NCBI GenBank assembly: GCA_964020085.1
Contig: OZ026607.1
Coordinates: 15,000,041 to 15,064,040 of the forward strand
DNA: 64,000 bases
Reading direction: 5' to 3'
Source of the DNA: Micromussa lordhowensis
Taxonomy: Eukaryota; Cnidaria; Anthozoa; Scleractinia; Lobophylliidae
Shown piece by piece: positions 11,405 through 24,852 of the stretch. Within the stretch, counting starts at the first letter, position 1, and the number at the start of each line of letters is the position of its first letter. A program made the position numbers and the translations under genes. The notes beneath the pieces are model-generated. The model was not told the DNA's origin. It was given only the letters and a program-made list of their open reading frames with translations, and searched no databases.

Positions 11405-12357
11405 CTTCTATATATTTTTTATTATAATCCCGTAATTAGATAACTATATTTTTACTTTATTAGATAACTGTATGTTTTTACTACAAATCCCGTAATTAGA
11501 TAACTGTAAATATTTACCTATCACTTATATAGCATTTAGTTTGTTAATTTTTTTTCCTAATTGGTGTCCCCAAATTAGTAAGGGATTCTTTTTCCCTAGC
11601 TAGATGGCCTTTGACACTTTAATAAAGTTTCTATATCTATCTGTCTATCTATCTGTTTGTCAATTTTCCAATGATTTTGAAGGGTTCCGTTGACTGTCTT
11701 TTCAAACCCCTATAAAAACCGCAAACATTGCATAGTTTTACGGGCTTAGAACGCACCTTGCTATTTCAGATATGGAGCTAAAACAAGTACTGTGAAAAAG
11801 GGTGTCCTTTCTACCCATAATAATATATTTGGGTAATCTAGGTTCACCCAGGTAAAATGCCAAAGTTCGCGACGTCAGTCTCTTCTCAAATTTGCATAAT
11901 GCCGTATATATGTTCAAAGAGCTGTATTGTTGAGCACCCTAGTTTGTTTTTGTTCCACTTGTGGGCCAAACTTTATGGGAAAGATACAAAACGAGAGTTG
12001 ATCCATGTCTTTACTCCAACATGGTCTTGTTATTTCACGCAAGGTACATAAAACTCTAGAAAAAGCCCAAAATACAAGTTAAACGTTGTATTGACTAAAC
12101 ACGCTACAGGCGTATAACAACGGAAATGGTGAAATGTACCCCGTTATATGTATTTTCAATTAGCTTCAATTAAAATTTCTAGATTATCAAGGCTTAGACA
12201 TTCGCTTATAATAGAAACATATATGGGTTAGTTTGTCCCGCTATTGAACACTCGATAAGTCTTCAAATATTAGAATGTAGAGTGGTCTTTTAAAGTAAAT
12301 TTTAGCAGCTGTCTCGAAATTGATCTTGATGGAAAATCAGTGAATGACCCGAAGAGG
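11405..12357. other. LINE 3' UTR and tetranucleotide tail, then no gene seen
   Basis: AATAAAG near 11620 and a (CTAT)-rich stretch to about 11660 end the LINE copy. The rest shows nothing I can support. Confidence 0.55.
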
Positions 12358-15300
12358 TTTTATTAACGTGATCAAGCTTGAGCAATCAAACAGATTTTCT
12401 TTAAAAACAGAGTAAGACTGTCTATCCCGCGGTCTGACCTCAATTGGAATTTGGCCCAGTCCAAACGTCGTCTTTTTGCCGCGCGGAACTTTGCAATATA
12501 AAATGCGTCATTTTTTCGCTCTCAGTTTTTTGTTTTCACCACACGATATTTAGGACCGAAATGATCTCTTTTAATTAAGGGCGGAAATGGTCAAAAGAAT
12601 CTGCTTCCACATCATCAAGTTTGCAAAAGCAATATTTTCTCTCCACTGCCCTTCTAACAAAAACGCCTTTTCTTTGGGTCTTTAAATGTACTAAAAATTT
12701 CTGGTATTCGTGATTGCCTGGTATGCCGCACTTTTTCCTTGGAACATCACCACCAACAGAGTAACAGCAATCGTGGTGTGATCTGATTTGGAGTGAAATC
12801 TGAACGAGACACGAAATTTGATATGGGTGATACAAAATATACTAGCAGTAGCCACAAGTCATACGCTGGCATGGAATCTTTGGTCAAGGTGTTCCTTATT
12901 TAGTGAAAAAGATGTGCCATTGCTTTCAAAGAGAAAAGATAAGAGTAATATATGATTTTGAGGAGACAGAGAAAAATATGTCGGCTTTCACCATTTGAGC
13001 GACGCTATTGTAAATCAAGTCGGCGAGGTGAAAATGATTTGTTAGGACGCCGCCGAGTTGTTTGATGAAATCTGTTCAGCAAATGTAAGGCGTTGGATAC
13101 AGAACAAAATGAAGCTTCGACGCCAAACGAGCTAGGTCGAGCTACGCTAATCAACCCTCAAGGAATTGATCATCTTATTGTATGATGCGCCTTTCGGGAC
13201 ACCACGTCAGTTCAATAATTAAAAGTATAACCAGCAGGTTTGTATGCATAGCGTTCGCTCTCGTTCAAATTTACTACATTTATACTGATAAGCTAACCGG
13301 AGCTTATCTGTACTATACATACTTTAAACTTGAGTATAATAATGCCGCATCTCTAAAAACAACGACTTTTGAGACACTACATTTTATATATGAATTGAAC
13401 AGGGTGTAAATGTAACTCATTAATTACTGACAAAGAACAAATTAGCAGAAAATGAGTTAACCTAGTTTTATTGTTAAGGGCTAGAACTGTACTGGGTAGA
13501 AATATTGTGCCATTTCTCGCTTTGCTTTAGCTTTCAATGGGTGATTCAACCCGCGGACGTACGTACATGCGGTAGGAATAGATGCCTTCCCTTGCGAATC
13601 TGTACATTTAATAAGTATACTGGCTTGATTTTGTATTAGTTTCCATTATTTAATTTCTTGTCTTTTTTCTTGAAAGTGTGCCAGATGTCGGCGGAATCGG
13701 TGAGGTACATAAGACTCGCCTGCATTCCTCTCGCACCGACTTTCCCTTATTAGGAGCACAAACAACTCATATATTATATTGTAGTACGTGAGCAATTAAA
13801 TGTTGTACAACTCTCCCGAAAAGGACCCATTTAAATCTTGCGTGATCAAGATTCAGTGTTTTAGTCAAGTGAAAGGGAGTTTTGATATGGCTGTGTACAT
13901 GTAGTCAAAACATGCAGTTCAAGGTTACGCCACAGCTGATTAAATTCCCGTTTAGTTCAAAAGTTAATTCCATCAAATGATGAGCCATGGTGAATATTGT
14001 TAAGGACATCACGTGTCAATAACCTTGCTAACCAAGAAACCGACGCGGAATGAAAGGGGAATAAACAAGCTGTTTTACCATGATGGTAAAAGAAGTCAAT
14101 GCTAAAGCTCGGCTAGTCGGTCTACTGAAATTCGACAGTTACATACATAACATTATATATTGCTTTTTAGGCTTTTGGTCACTAAAATGTTTAGTCTAGG
14201 CTCCAACCACACCGCATTTTCAATCAGCACACGTGCACATGCTGGAAACGTTTAAGTTTAAAGAGCGAGATAAACTGTCTCGCTTATCTTTTAATTTAAG
14301 GTAATTGGGTTTCGATAAGTCCCCCAAGTGAATGACCTAAATTAAGACCTTTTTTCGACATTGTTTCCAAGCGGCAAGTTACAGTGCTGCCTGCTCAACG
14401 TATTTCCTTTTTGTTAAGAATTTCAACTTCTGACCTTTATCAACGGCTTTATGAATACAAAATATACCTTTATCTTGACAACAGAGATTAGCGGTAGAAA
14501 GTGAAAGCGTTTGTGATCATGATTATCAATCTACTCTTTCGAGCCACGTAAAATTGATCCGGAATGTCATGCAGTGATGATCGCAGTCATAAGTTTACAA
14601 AAAACAAATGGTAGTCTGAGAAACCATTAATCAAAGACATATGCTGTGTTGAGGGAAACAGGGCTCAATTGAGCAAAAAATATATAGAGGATATATCATG
14701 AGGCATCGCTTAAATTTGTCAGATCTATGTTTCTTAATATCATTATTGCTTTCAATAATGTGTTGAGAACAGAGCTGAATTATACCACACGTATAAAATC
14801 CTGACAAGAAACTGATTTTATGCAGCTTTTAAGTCGCGGGGTAGCTGCAGCTTCTAGTTAAATTAGGTTTTGAGCCTACCGACCAACCTCTAACCCTCAC
14901 TGTATGATGATCATCACCTCAAAGGGAGATGAATACACGTATATTACTTCTGTTAGGGAAGGATATCTGTATCTGTGATAGGCCTGAAGTTTGCCAAGAT
15001 CATTTACGCTTGTTAGTCCAGGTTGGGATCACACTTAAAAAATGACTAAATACCTCATACTCATTGAATTCGAGGTCCGTACTGTATGGGTCAGACGCGA
15101 ACCGGGCGGGTCATTAAGGATGCGTAAATGACAGTACGGTCCGAGAAAACGCGGTTATTAAGATCTTTATTATATCTCTAGTGTCGGTGTGTCGGGAACG
15201 ATTTCTATTGACAAGGAATCAAGAGAGTTTCGGACGCACCTCGAAAGCCAAACGAGTCAGTTAACTCGTTTCGGCGATTGCTCACGTAACATTTTTGTAA

Positions 15301-15410
15301 TAAAACAGCTCACCGCTGCCTTTTATGTCATTTGTTCACCCGATAGACAATCTCTATCAAGATCTGTTGGTTGGAAAGAACATACCAAAGTTAGAATGAA
15401 GAAATAGACA
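12358..15410. repeat. Block Y, copy A of a tandem segmental duplication
   Basis: Starts TTTTATTAACGTGATCAAGC and is matched, with many substitutions and indels, by 16987-19650. Shared landmarks include the TTTAAATGTA..AAATTTCTGGTATT stretch (12680 and 17281), AGTGTGCCAG (13674 and 17711), CATGGTGAATATTG (13988 and 18041), and AAAGTTAGAATGAAGAAATAGACA at the end. Both copies finish at an (ATT)n tract. Small open stretches in the two copies are not preserved and I do not annotate them. Confidence 0.8.
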
Positions 15411-15411
15411 A

Positions 15412-15465
<54 letters not shown>
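15411..15465. repeat. (ATT)n microsatellite between blocks Y and X
   Basis: About 18 ATT triplets joining the end of block Y copy A to the start of block X copy 2. Confidence 0.95.
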
Positions 15466-16860
15466 AGTCATTCTCAGTTCTTCCCCTTTAAAAGAAACAG
15501 GAAATGAATATAACACAAAACACACAAGTCATCAGTATTTTGTTTCTGCGTTTAAGGTTAAATACATAAGTAAATAAATAAGCTGATAAATAAAGAAGTT
15601 GATACTTCTATAGAAACAATGCTCGCGAGATGAAATTGCGAAAAATGGTTTGTCGACAACTTAAAGTGATTCGTATGTGAACAATGACAAAGTAATGACT
15701 CGTTTTACCCCCCAGGTATGATACACATCATGACAGCTTAGGATTTCCGGCTGGTACTTGGTTCAAGTGAAATTTCGGGTGTGATGACATTCAGATTTAA
15801 AGCAGAACTCCCCACACTGTCGGCCCATTCACCCTGGTGGTTTGGAAGAGAGCAGATGAAGAAGAAAGACAGCTGTAAAAGGCAAATATCTTACTTTGCG
15901 TTCACCATTATGGCAAGTATTGCACCGCAGAATGTTCTATTTTGTTGTTCTCTTTTGCTTAATTGGCAACTCATTCAGACTCACCTCAAATTCATTCGCA
16001 GAGTGTGGTATATTGTGCATGTCTTAAGGTTGTTGATCATTCAAACCTTTTTTTTTAGCGTCGTGCAACTGAGGTAGGAGATAATTAATATAAATTTAAA
16101 TTTGTGTTCGATCGACACTGACCAATATTGAACGGTTAAAACAATGTTCATAGCAACTTACAGGAAAAGGTTTTGAGAGATGAATTATTTGTTAACTACA
16201 TAGTGTAAACAACATAACAAGCACATGTTTACAAGAGGTTCTCCCTTAATAGTCGATTCTGCACAATAATAGTAATCGTTTTTCTTATGCCAAAGGAGAT
16301 TCCATCTCCTTGGAATCTCCTTGGAATACTGATGGTCCTTATTGACAGATGATAATTCTGGGAAACAATTTTAAAGAACTGTATTCGCTTTTTGTATCCC
16401 AGAGAACACCAGATGTGGGAACTGTATCCCACCCGTAGAAGATCCTGGCTACCAGGCTTCAGCATGTGCTATCGATAAATTTATATGTGCATATTGCAAT
16501 TAATTCAAGAAAGCAATACGAAATCCTTTGTTTCAACGCGTTAACTATAATAAATTATCTAATTGTCTCCGTGCAGCTATATTTACAGCAGACAAATAGC
16601 TTGTTTCCATTACCATTGTCCGAGCCACAGAGGATGATTTGGGGCAAACTTCTCAAAAATTTCGAAGCAAAAAGCCAGCTTACCGTCATAAACCCGTACT
16701 GTTCTCTGATAAAGCACGCTTATTCAGCCAATCAGAGCGCGTGTTACATGTATATGGAAACTTTAATTTGGTTTATAATAAAGACGTTTGATGGCAGTTA
16801 TCAACGCCATTCGTACAAATCAATGACCACCGTTAGAACAAGGCCTTAATTGATTTAGAT
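15466..16860. repeat. Repeat block X, copy 2
   Basis: Begins CAGTCATTCTCAGTTCTTCC and follows the same order as copies 1 and 3: TAAATACATAAGTAAATAAA, then ATAGAAACAATGCTCGCGAG, then the segment missing in copy 1 (15680-16110), then the GAGATTCCATCTCCTTGGAA and GATGTGGGAACTGTATCCCA motifs (16300-16430). The tail (16690-16860) matches 9970-10040 of copy 1. It separates the two copies of block Y. Confidence 0.8.
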
Positions 16861-16986
16861 ATCTCATCCTGGGTGTGGCATCAACGTAAATCATATCATA
16901 TGTGTATCGGAGCTAAACTTGGAAAACAATAGAAGTCTGAGGTTAACAAAAAGATCGATGATATCTAACAATAGGAATTTTTAAAT

Positions 16987-19650
16987 TTTTATTAACGTGG
17001 TCAAGCTGGAGCAAGCAAGCAGGTTTTCTTTAAAAAACATTAGATTAATACTGTTTGCTGTCTATCCGGCGATCTGACCTCAACTGGAATTCGGCCTGAT
17101 CCAAACTTCGTGCTTTTGTCGTGCCGAACTCAAGTAAATTTGCACTTTACATGTGTCTTTTTTCCCCTCTCATCTTTTTCGCCACACGATATCCAATTAA
17201 TAGGGGAAATGGTGTAAAGGCAGCACATGATTTCCCCCACCCCCAATGCCCTTATAACAGAAGTACCTTTTCTTCGGGTCTTTAAATGTAGAAAGAATTT
17301 CTGGTATTTGTGATTGCCTGGTACGCCGCACATTTTCCTTGGAATATCACCACCAACAAAGTAACAGCGACCGTAGTGTGATCTGATCTGGGGTAAAATC
17401 TGAACGAGACACGAAATTTGATAATATACCAGCAGTAGTCACAAGTCATATGCTGACATGCAATCTTTGCTCAAGGTGTTCCTTATTTAGTGAAAAAGAT
17501 GTGCCATTGCTTTTAAATGGAAAAAATAAGAGTAATTTATGATTTCGTGGAGACAGAAAAAATATATCGGCTCTCACCATTTGAGCGAGAGAATCGTAAA
17601 TCAAGTCGGTGAAGTCAACTCGTAGAAATTCGCGAATCTGCACATTTAATAAGTATCCTGGCCTGAGTTTGTATTAATTTCCATTATTTCTTGACTTTTT
17701 TTTTTCTTGAAAGTGTGCCAGACGTCGGCGGAATCGGTGAGGTACATGAGACTCGCCTGCATTCCCCTCGCATCGACTTTCTCTTATTAGGAGCAAAAAA
17801 CTGTATATTGTAATACGTGAGGAATTGAATCTTGTACAACTCTTCCGAACAGGACCGTACAACTCTTCCGAACAGGACCTATTTACGGCGTACGTGATCA
17901 AGATTCTGTGTTTCAGTCAAGCAACAGTGATGCCCTCTTTTTATATAGCTGTGTACATGTAGTCAAAACAGTTCAAGGTTACGCGACAGCTGATTAAATT
18001 TCCGTTTAGTCATTAAAGTTTAGGCCATCAAATGATGACCCATGGTGAATATTGCTAAGGATATCACGTGTTAATTACCTTGAGTTAATTAAATAATTAC
18101 GCGGAATAAAAGGGGAATAAAAAGGCTGTTTTACCATGATTGCAGATGCTGAATTTCCATTCCATCGGTTTGTTTTTTAGGGGAGGGGGGAAAGGCATCG
18201 TAATCATTAATTACACCTGACTGAGCACTAAAGAAACAAGCATAATTAAGGAAACCATCGAAAAAGAACCCTCTCGATAAATAAAGAAAATCCATTCAGA
18301 AATGGAAGTTTCTTGTCGGATGTTGAGGTTGCCTTTTACTATGAGTTCAAAGAGCAAGATAAGCTGCCTCGCTAATCTTTTAATTTAAGGTAATTGGTTT
18401 TTGATGAGCCCCCCCCCCCAAGTAAATGATCTAAATTAATCCTTTTTGGACATTGTTTCCATGCGGTAAGTAACAAGGCTGCTTGGGCAACCTATTTTTT
18501 TGTCGTTAAGAATTTCAAATTTCAAATTCTTAACTTTATCAACGGCTGTATGAATATGTGTCTTTATCCTGACCACAGCGATTAACAGTAGGTAGCGTTT
18601 GTGATCATGATCATCAATCTACTCTTTGGAGCCACGTAAAAGTACTCCAGCATGTCATGAAGTGATGATCGCAGTCATAAGTTTACCGAAACCAAATGGT
18701 AGTCGGAGAAACCATTTAAAAGCAGAGGCGTGTTGAGTGAAACAGGGCTCAATTGAGAAAAACAAAATTATATGTATATATCATAAAACCTCGCCTAAAT
18801 TTGTGTTTATGTTGCGTGATATCATTATTGCTGTCGAAAAGCTGTTAACAATAAATCTCAATTATACCACACGTAAAAAGTCCTGACAAGAAACTGATTC
18901 TATCCAGCTATTTAGTAGTGAGATAGCTTAAGCTTCTAGTTAAACTAGTGTCCATATCGACCGACCATCCTCTAACCTGCACTGTATATGATTATCACCT
19001 CGTCCGTGATCTCAAAAATCCGTACCTCAAAGCGACATAAATACACGCATATCACTTCTGTTAAGGAAGGATATCTGTTCATGTGTATCTGTGATATGCC
19101 TGAAGTTTGCCAAGATTATTTACACTTTGTTAGTCAAGGTTAGGATCACACTTAATACCCAAACTTATCGAGTTTAAGGTCCGTACTCTATGGCTTAGGT
19201 GCAAACCCCGTGGGCCATTAATTAAAGGGGGAATAAAACGAGGATTCGTAACTTACAGTACGGACGGAGAAGACGCGGTTAGTAAGATCTTTATCAGTAT
19301 ATCTCCACTGTGTGTCTGATTGATTCGGGAACGATTTCTATTGATACGGAACCAAGGGAATTTCTGACGCACGTCAAAAGCCAAACGAGTCAGTCTGAAA
19401 CCGTTTTTAAGTCGTTTCAGGGATAGATCACGAAACATTTTTGTAATGAAACAACTTTAAATTTTAGCGTGCCGAACAGTATGATACGGCCCGCTAAATT
19501 GACCAATTGCAGCACGCGTAGTGACCGAAAGATATAGCAACACGTTCACCACTGACTTTCATGACATTGCTAACCAAATAGACGAACTCCATAAGGACCA
19601 GTTAGTTGGATAACACCTACCAAAGTTAAGATGAAGAAATAGACACCATT
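16987..19650. repeat. Block Y, copy B of a tandem segmental duplication
   Basis: Diverged second copy of 12358-15410, about 4.2-4.6 kb downstream and slightly shorter through deletions; for example, it has no counterpart of 13020-13600. It also contains a short tandem duplication of GTACAACTCTTCCGAACAGG at 17832-17880. It ends in AAGATGAAGAAATAGACACC followed by (ATT)n. Confidence 0.8.
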
Positions 19651-19651
19651 C

Positions 19652-19652
<1 letters not shown>

Positions 19653-19702
<50 letters not shown>
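19653..19702. repeat. (ATT)n microsatellite ending block Y copy B
   Basis: About 16 ATT triplets. Unlike the tract at 15411 it is not followed by block X. Confidence 0.95.
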
Positions 19703-19703
<1 letters not shown>

Positions 19704-21181
19704 ACAAGTGAAACCGGAAATAACAATATATAATTATATATCCCATAAAAGGGTAGATATAAGGCAACAAAATGATGGTCGAAAAGGGTAACTTTTAATG
19801 CCATATATTACGGCTAGACATGACTAACCTTCTTCAGGGTCAACACCGAAGTAAAGTAAAAATGGAGAAAACGGTTACAATACAGAAATAGAAATAAGAG
19901 ACGTACACTGAAGCGGCTACCAAAAAAAAATATACTGCCACGTCTTTTGTCATTTTATGCTGAATATAAGGCAATCATGCCTAAAAAGGTCTTAAAAAGT
20001 ACAATCAGTTGAAGGTTCAGAACCCCTGCCCAACCCAATAATGCGCTAATGACTTATTATTTAGACCTTGTAGACATCGGTTCTCTCACTTAACTTTTCA
20101 TGGTTTTGAAAGTTATTTGTTGCTGAGCCAGCAAGCCAGAGCTTACTAATAAATGTAAAAAAAAAAAATGGTTGTATTGAAATTTGGGGGTTAAATGTTG
20201 TACAGACGGCAGATTGTATTCATATTTTTGTGAATTATGAGTGGGCTTGGATCGAGGCAAGTGTTTTTGTACTTCTTTTGGAAAATAGTTGACAATTTTT
20301 CTTTATTATTTTTAGTTTTTGTATATTAATTCATTCATACCAGGAGTCACAAGTGTTAGTCGAGAGAGGGAGAGAGGGAGAGATGCTCTGAAAACACGCC
20401 TATCCGCTGTTGTTCTGACAGTTCTTTTATGTTTTTTCCTCTTTTCTGATAAGCATATCAAGTGAGTGCTGTATTGACTGAGCTCGTTTACTGGCCAACA
20501 ATGATATTACTCTCACACAAACGTCTGGAGTAAAATGGCTGAGGGAAAGCCCAAAGCCGCTTTTATTGAATTAATCAATTTAAAATTCATATGAGATTTA
20601 CAATCTGTTCGAAAATATCTTAGCCCAGTAAAGGTGAGGGCAACCAAAACGCCATGCCATACGGCTCAAAGTCTTTATTAATGTGAACAAGGTGGACAGG
20701 TTCAGGGGAGGAGGTGGGAGTTCAAGTGAATGTCTGCACCCGATTAAAAAATTGGAGCGAATGCACGACCACGATCGAAAGCGAGGTTACCAAGCAAACA
20801 GTTTGCCTAGAGGGGTTGTAATGTATTGTCCTTCTCCTCCACCCCTGCCCTAAGTCACGCAATATTACGTGACTGTAACAAGCAATAAGACCAGAGAGAT
20901 AAAACATAAAGATTCTATTCGCAGGCAAATATTTTATTTAGTTTATGATAAACCAAAAAAATATATGTTTTGCAATTTTTTTCTTTGGTTAAAATTTGAA
21001 GGAAGACATTGCCTGCTATATTTGTCATCGAATCATAGACTCTCCACACCTCGCGATTCACACGTCATTTTGTTTAACCAATCACAGAAAGTGAATCGAC
21101 CTTCTGAAACGAAGCGACGGTTTGCTTGCGATAGCGCTGTAGCTGTGATGAAAGTGATATATATTTGCGATCAAGTTTAGC
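19703..21181. other. No gene seen
   Basis: Low-complexity patches only, for example GAGAGGGAGAGAGGGAGAG at 20367. No coding region I can support. Confidence 0.5.
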
Positions 21182-21618
21182 AAGGTAATGGGAAATTTCT
21201 CGTCCGAAGCTTAACTACATTCAAAGCGGTGAAATGATTTTGAAATTTGGTTCATCCTGTCTCATAAAACCTTAGACCAAGTCAGTGGATTAACGAGCAC
21301 CTGAACGCTGTGCGATATCATACCTCGGTCGACTCTTTCGTTCCGCCACTTCGACTAGGTCACCTGAAGATGTGTTAAACTGTGAAAGATTTTTGTGGTG
21401 AAAGAGCTTTGGTGAAAAGCTGAAATGGTCGCCAAAATGGGAGATTTCCGTCAAAGTCACCTAAGCAATGGAAAATTTATTGTCCGAAGCATAAGACTTT
21501 AGATCAAGTCAGTGGATTAACGACGTCCACGTCATCGCTGTGCGATATCTCGTTCGACTCGACTCTCCTTCCGCCACTTCGATTAGGTCACCTGAAGATG
21601 TGTTAGACTGTGAAAATA
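21182..21618. repeat. Degenerate direct duplication
   Basis: Two related segments, about 21182-21385 and 21461-21618, share ATGG(G/A)AAATTT, GTCCGAAGC, AAGTCAGTGGATTAACGA, GCTGTGCGATATC, CCGCCACTTCGA and AGGTCACCTGAAGATGTGTTA. Function unknown. Confidence 0.75.
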
Positions 21619-23178
21619 GCCACTCTGGGAATAATTATATCAAGGCTTGATGGACGGCTTTTTGGATGTATCTAAAGCGTTGTGAAAAGGACTATTCGCG
21701 CCGCGACTGCATTAGACAACATAAATTTTCCCCCCGTGCTTTGAGCATGACTAAAGACGAAGGACGTGCGATTTACGCAGTGGCCCGATGTGGCCTTTTC
21801 GACGATTGGAGAAGGTATTTATCGTTGGCCTTTTATTTAGTCGTTTTCTTCAAAAAACATACAGTCAACCGATAAGCAAGACAAGCGTTGTCTTTTTTTT
21901 ATGTGCCCAACTTTTGTATGGCTCGGCAAGAACTTAACCCTACTCTCAAATTTGGTTTTCAAGTTTATCGTTTATTCTTATAGCAAAGTACATTTTAATT
22001 TCCTCTCAATTTAAAAAATAGATTCAAATGAAATTTGCTTATAATTTAAACATTGTTGAAAAAGGGTTTTTCCTGAGACTACCATTGCAAATAGGTGCCA
22101 AAAACCAGAACCGTAACACTTTGTACAACTGCCAAATCTATTAAAACAGTTATTTCAATCTTTCAACCAATCTTTCTTTGTTTTTTTTTTTTCGACTGGT
22201 TCTTGGTCGGTTTTGACATAAACTTAAGTACTTGACGTCTTCAGAGTTATTAAGCTTAGGTACTTTCCGCGTTTAGCGCGCACATACACGAACTCGCACG
22301 AACAGCCGTGATTTTAAAACATTTCTCTATTTCTGCTGAATCTTTGACATACAATTTTTAGCTTTAGAAAAATTGAATTAAAGTCTGTGAACCCCCATGC
22401 CTTACAACCTCTGTGAAAACGTTTTTTGTAGTAACTTTTCAGATACAACAAAATGTTTCGCCACTCAAATTAAACTTATGTCTCGGAATCATGTAATTCA
22501 TTAGGGTAATCCATTTGAAAGCGCGACTGTTTCAGTATTTGTTTATGCGCAACTCTTTTTCTTAGGCCAATACTTTGAATAATGGCTTTATTGTACACTT
22601 TGTTATAATTGTAATAAGGAATTTAGTTCATGGACAGTATAAAATAAAGTTTTGATGTTTGTGCGAATGAAAGTAACGTTTTAAGTTCCAGTTGAAAATA
22701 AAGTAATCCTTTATTCCGTCACTGTTAACCTAATATCGTATATAATAAAATTACTTAGCTTGCATCGGTTGCCTTAAGGCGGGGGTAAACATGAATACCT
22801 GTGAAATTTGAAGTGATATAAAAGAGGAAATTGTTATGATTAAGATGGGTTGGAAACACTACTTCGCAAGTAGTTATATAAATCGAATTCTACATGTCTT
22901 TCAAACTTTTCTACATAGTTTCGTTCATATATGTTAAAACTAATCTGTATTTTTGGTCACGGTCTTATAGTAAACAACCGTTGCTATGGCCGTTGCTACG
23001 TAAAAAAATTGATACCTCTGTGTAGTTTCCTCATATTTCACACTCATCTAGAGGAAAATTCGGCAAGATTGTTTGAAAGTATCATATACACTCTTGGTCT
23101 TCGGCCATCGTAACTTGATTAAAAATATAACACAAACAGCAGTGATAAACATATTAAAAACTTTCATTTTATAACCTT
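21619..23178. other. No gene seen; AT-rich
   Basis: Nothing supportable. The right-hand part (about 23130-23180) is probably the outer end of the Penelope-like fragment that follows on the minus strand. Confidence 0.5.
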
Positions 23179-23214
23179 GACGTTTCGTATGCTAGTCGAC
23201 ATACATTTTCAAAA
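23179..23214 (-). ncRNA. Hammerhead-like core downstream of a Penelope-like fragment
   Basis: On the minus strand: TTGAAAA (degenerate CUGANGA), a TATG/CATA stem around TCGACTAG, then CGAAACGTC. It lies about 140 bp downstream of the stop of a Penelope-like GIY-YIG frame on the same strand, where Penelope terminal repeats with hammerheads are expected. Box 1 is mutated, so activity is doubtful. Confidence 0.45.
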
Positions 23215-23354
23215 GTATAACCGTTACAAATTTTTGGAAAGCTATTTATACTGTAACAATGGGGGTCTGTAACCTAGACAGGGAACATCTGCAATAGAAA
23301 TTTAAGACGTTTCCAAACGGAAACGGTCTGTAAAGGGACAATGAAAAGGCTTCC

Positions 23355-23768
23355 TTAATAGAGTAAAAGCTTTTCACTGCTGACATTGGCATTCAATGCT
23401 GGCTGCAACTCTTGAATAAAAAAGGTCTCCTTAATTTTACAGTGGTAGTCAGTCTTGCCGGATGCCAAAATGTCAAAATGGTCCCATTTGATGTTGTGGC
23501 CAGTTGTTTTAACGTGATCAGCAATTGCAGAAGAGTGATCATGTTTCAAAAGGGCCTTGAAATGTTCCGTTTTTCGGTCGTTAAGTCTCCGCTTCGTTTT
23601 CCCAATGTAAAAATCGTTGCAGTCCCAGCAACTAGCTTTGTAAATGACTTTGGATAATTGTGATCGGTTGAGTCGGTCCTTGTATGGGAAGAAGGATTTG
23701 ATACGACGGGTGTTTTGAAAAATAACTTTAACATTAACAAAAGAGTAGAAACGATTAATTTGATGATT
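23355..23768 (-). pseudogene. Penelope-like retroelement fragment: GIY-YIG endonuclease C-terminus
   Basis: The minus strand is open from a TGA at 23769-23771 to a TAA at 23355-23357, about 137 codons. It reads IKSFFPYKDRLNRSQ, VIYKASCWDCNDFYIGKTKR, SSAIADHVKTTGHNIKWDHF, CKIKETFFIQELQPALN and ends SEKLLLY. V-I-Y-K...F-Y-I-G is the GIY-YIG pair, with C-W-D-C between and the usual R and E downstream, as in Penelope-like element endonucleases. The reverse-transcriptase part upstream is absent, so this is a 5'-truncated but otherwise undamaged end. The methionine at 23549 is internal and not a start. Confidence 0.9.
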
Positions 23769-23771
23769 TCA

Positions 23772-24715
23772 TTCGCATTGCTCCAACTTCTAGTTTAAGT
23801 TTTATAATTTCAAGAATTAAGCAACACTTTTTAGGTGGAAGTGCGTTTAAGTGTACCACAAACGCGCTTTTTTTTGTTTTGTTTTTTAACAAACAGCAAC
23901 AACTACCTGTATCAACTTACTTTCTCAAGTATACATTGTCCCTTAGCAGACAGCAGCCATAAAAAAAATAATTAAAAAATTCGTCAAAAGTTCCGTTTAA
24001 AGAAAATGCAAGTCCAGTCCGTTGTCCAGTCCTTGGATTTTCTTTTTCTAGCTAACCTTTTGTGGCGCGGCGTCGCAGTGAACAAAAAGCGCGCGAACGT
24101 ATAGCCTCGTTTTCGTTCTTTCCTCCAGGCCCTCTCCTGAGTCTCCCCTGAAAAAATCTTAAACATCGATCGTCGTCAAAAGCAATTGAAATTAGAAGAA
24201 ACTGACAACGCCATGATAAAGAGCATACTCTCAAGCCTTTGGCAAAATTTTCTTCTATTCCTATCTCAAATGGTCGTTGAGCAGGAAGCTGACAAACTTT
24301 TCAGTTAGATTTTTCTACTGCCGCACTATTTTAGGAAAAAGTAATCATGGCCATTTTTAAAACACTATTTAGTAAATTATAACTTCGCTTAAAAGTATTC
24401 TTGGAGGTTCTAGTCAACTTTTAGAGCGAATATTATACTTCGGTCCGTTCCATATCTACCAATATCCAATTTTTTTTTTTACCAGCGTTTAATGCAACGC
24501 GAGATAGTATATACCTCCCTTAATGTTTATATTTGATTCGGTACCCGGACAGTCCGAAATGGCTCTCACCATTGTGCTTCAAACCACGTTCACTGCTTTT
24601 TCAATAACAAAATAATTTCGTCACAGTAAGCAAAACCCACTTGTGAACAAAGTCACGTGACCAAAAGCAAAAGGATTCTGGGAAGGTTCTTATTATAATC
24701 TTATATTGTTATTCA
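23772..24715. other. No gene seen
   Basis: No supported gene or repeat. Overlapping minus-strand open stretches around 23984-24234 show no recognisable domain. Confidence 0.5.
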
Positions 24716-24783
24716 ATTATTATTATTATTATAATTATTATTACTATTATTATTATTATTATTATTACTATTATTATTATAAA
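24716..24783. repeat. (ATT)n tract, 3' tail of a minus-strand LINE
   Basis: Imperfect ATT/ACT triplets. On the minus strand this directly follows the ~70-bp 3' UTR of the LINE fragment at 24853-25509, the position of a LINE 3' tail. Confidence 0.9.
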
Positions 24784-24852
24784 ATTGATTTTCTCCAGTT
24801 ATCAGATGTTCCACTGGGTAACACTGATTGTGTCTCAGCAACTTCTCGTAGC

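Noticed and set aside
12575..17333. Related minus-strand frames with GNHEYQKF / GNHKYQKF
   Set aside because: They follow from the Y duplication; the flanking residues diverge with frame changes, so no selection is evident.
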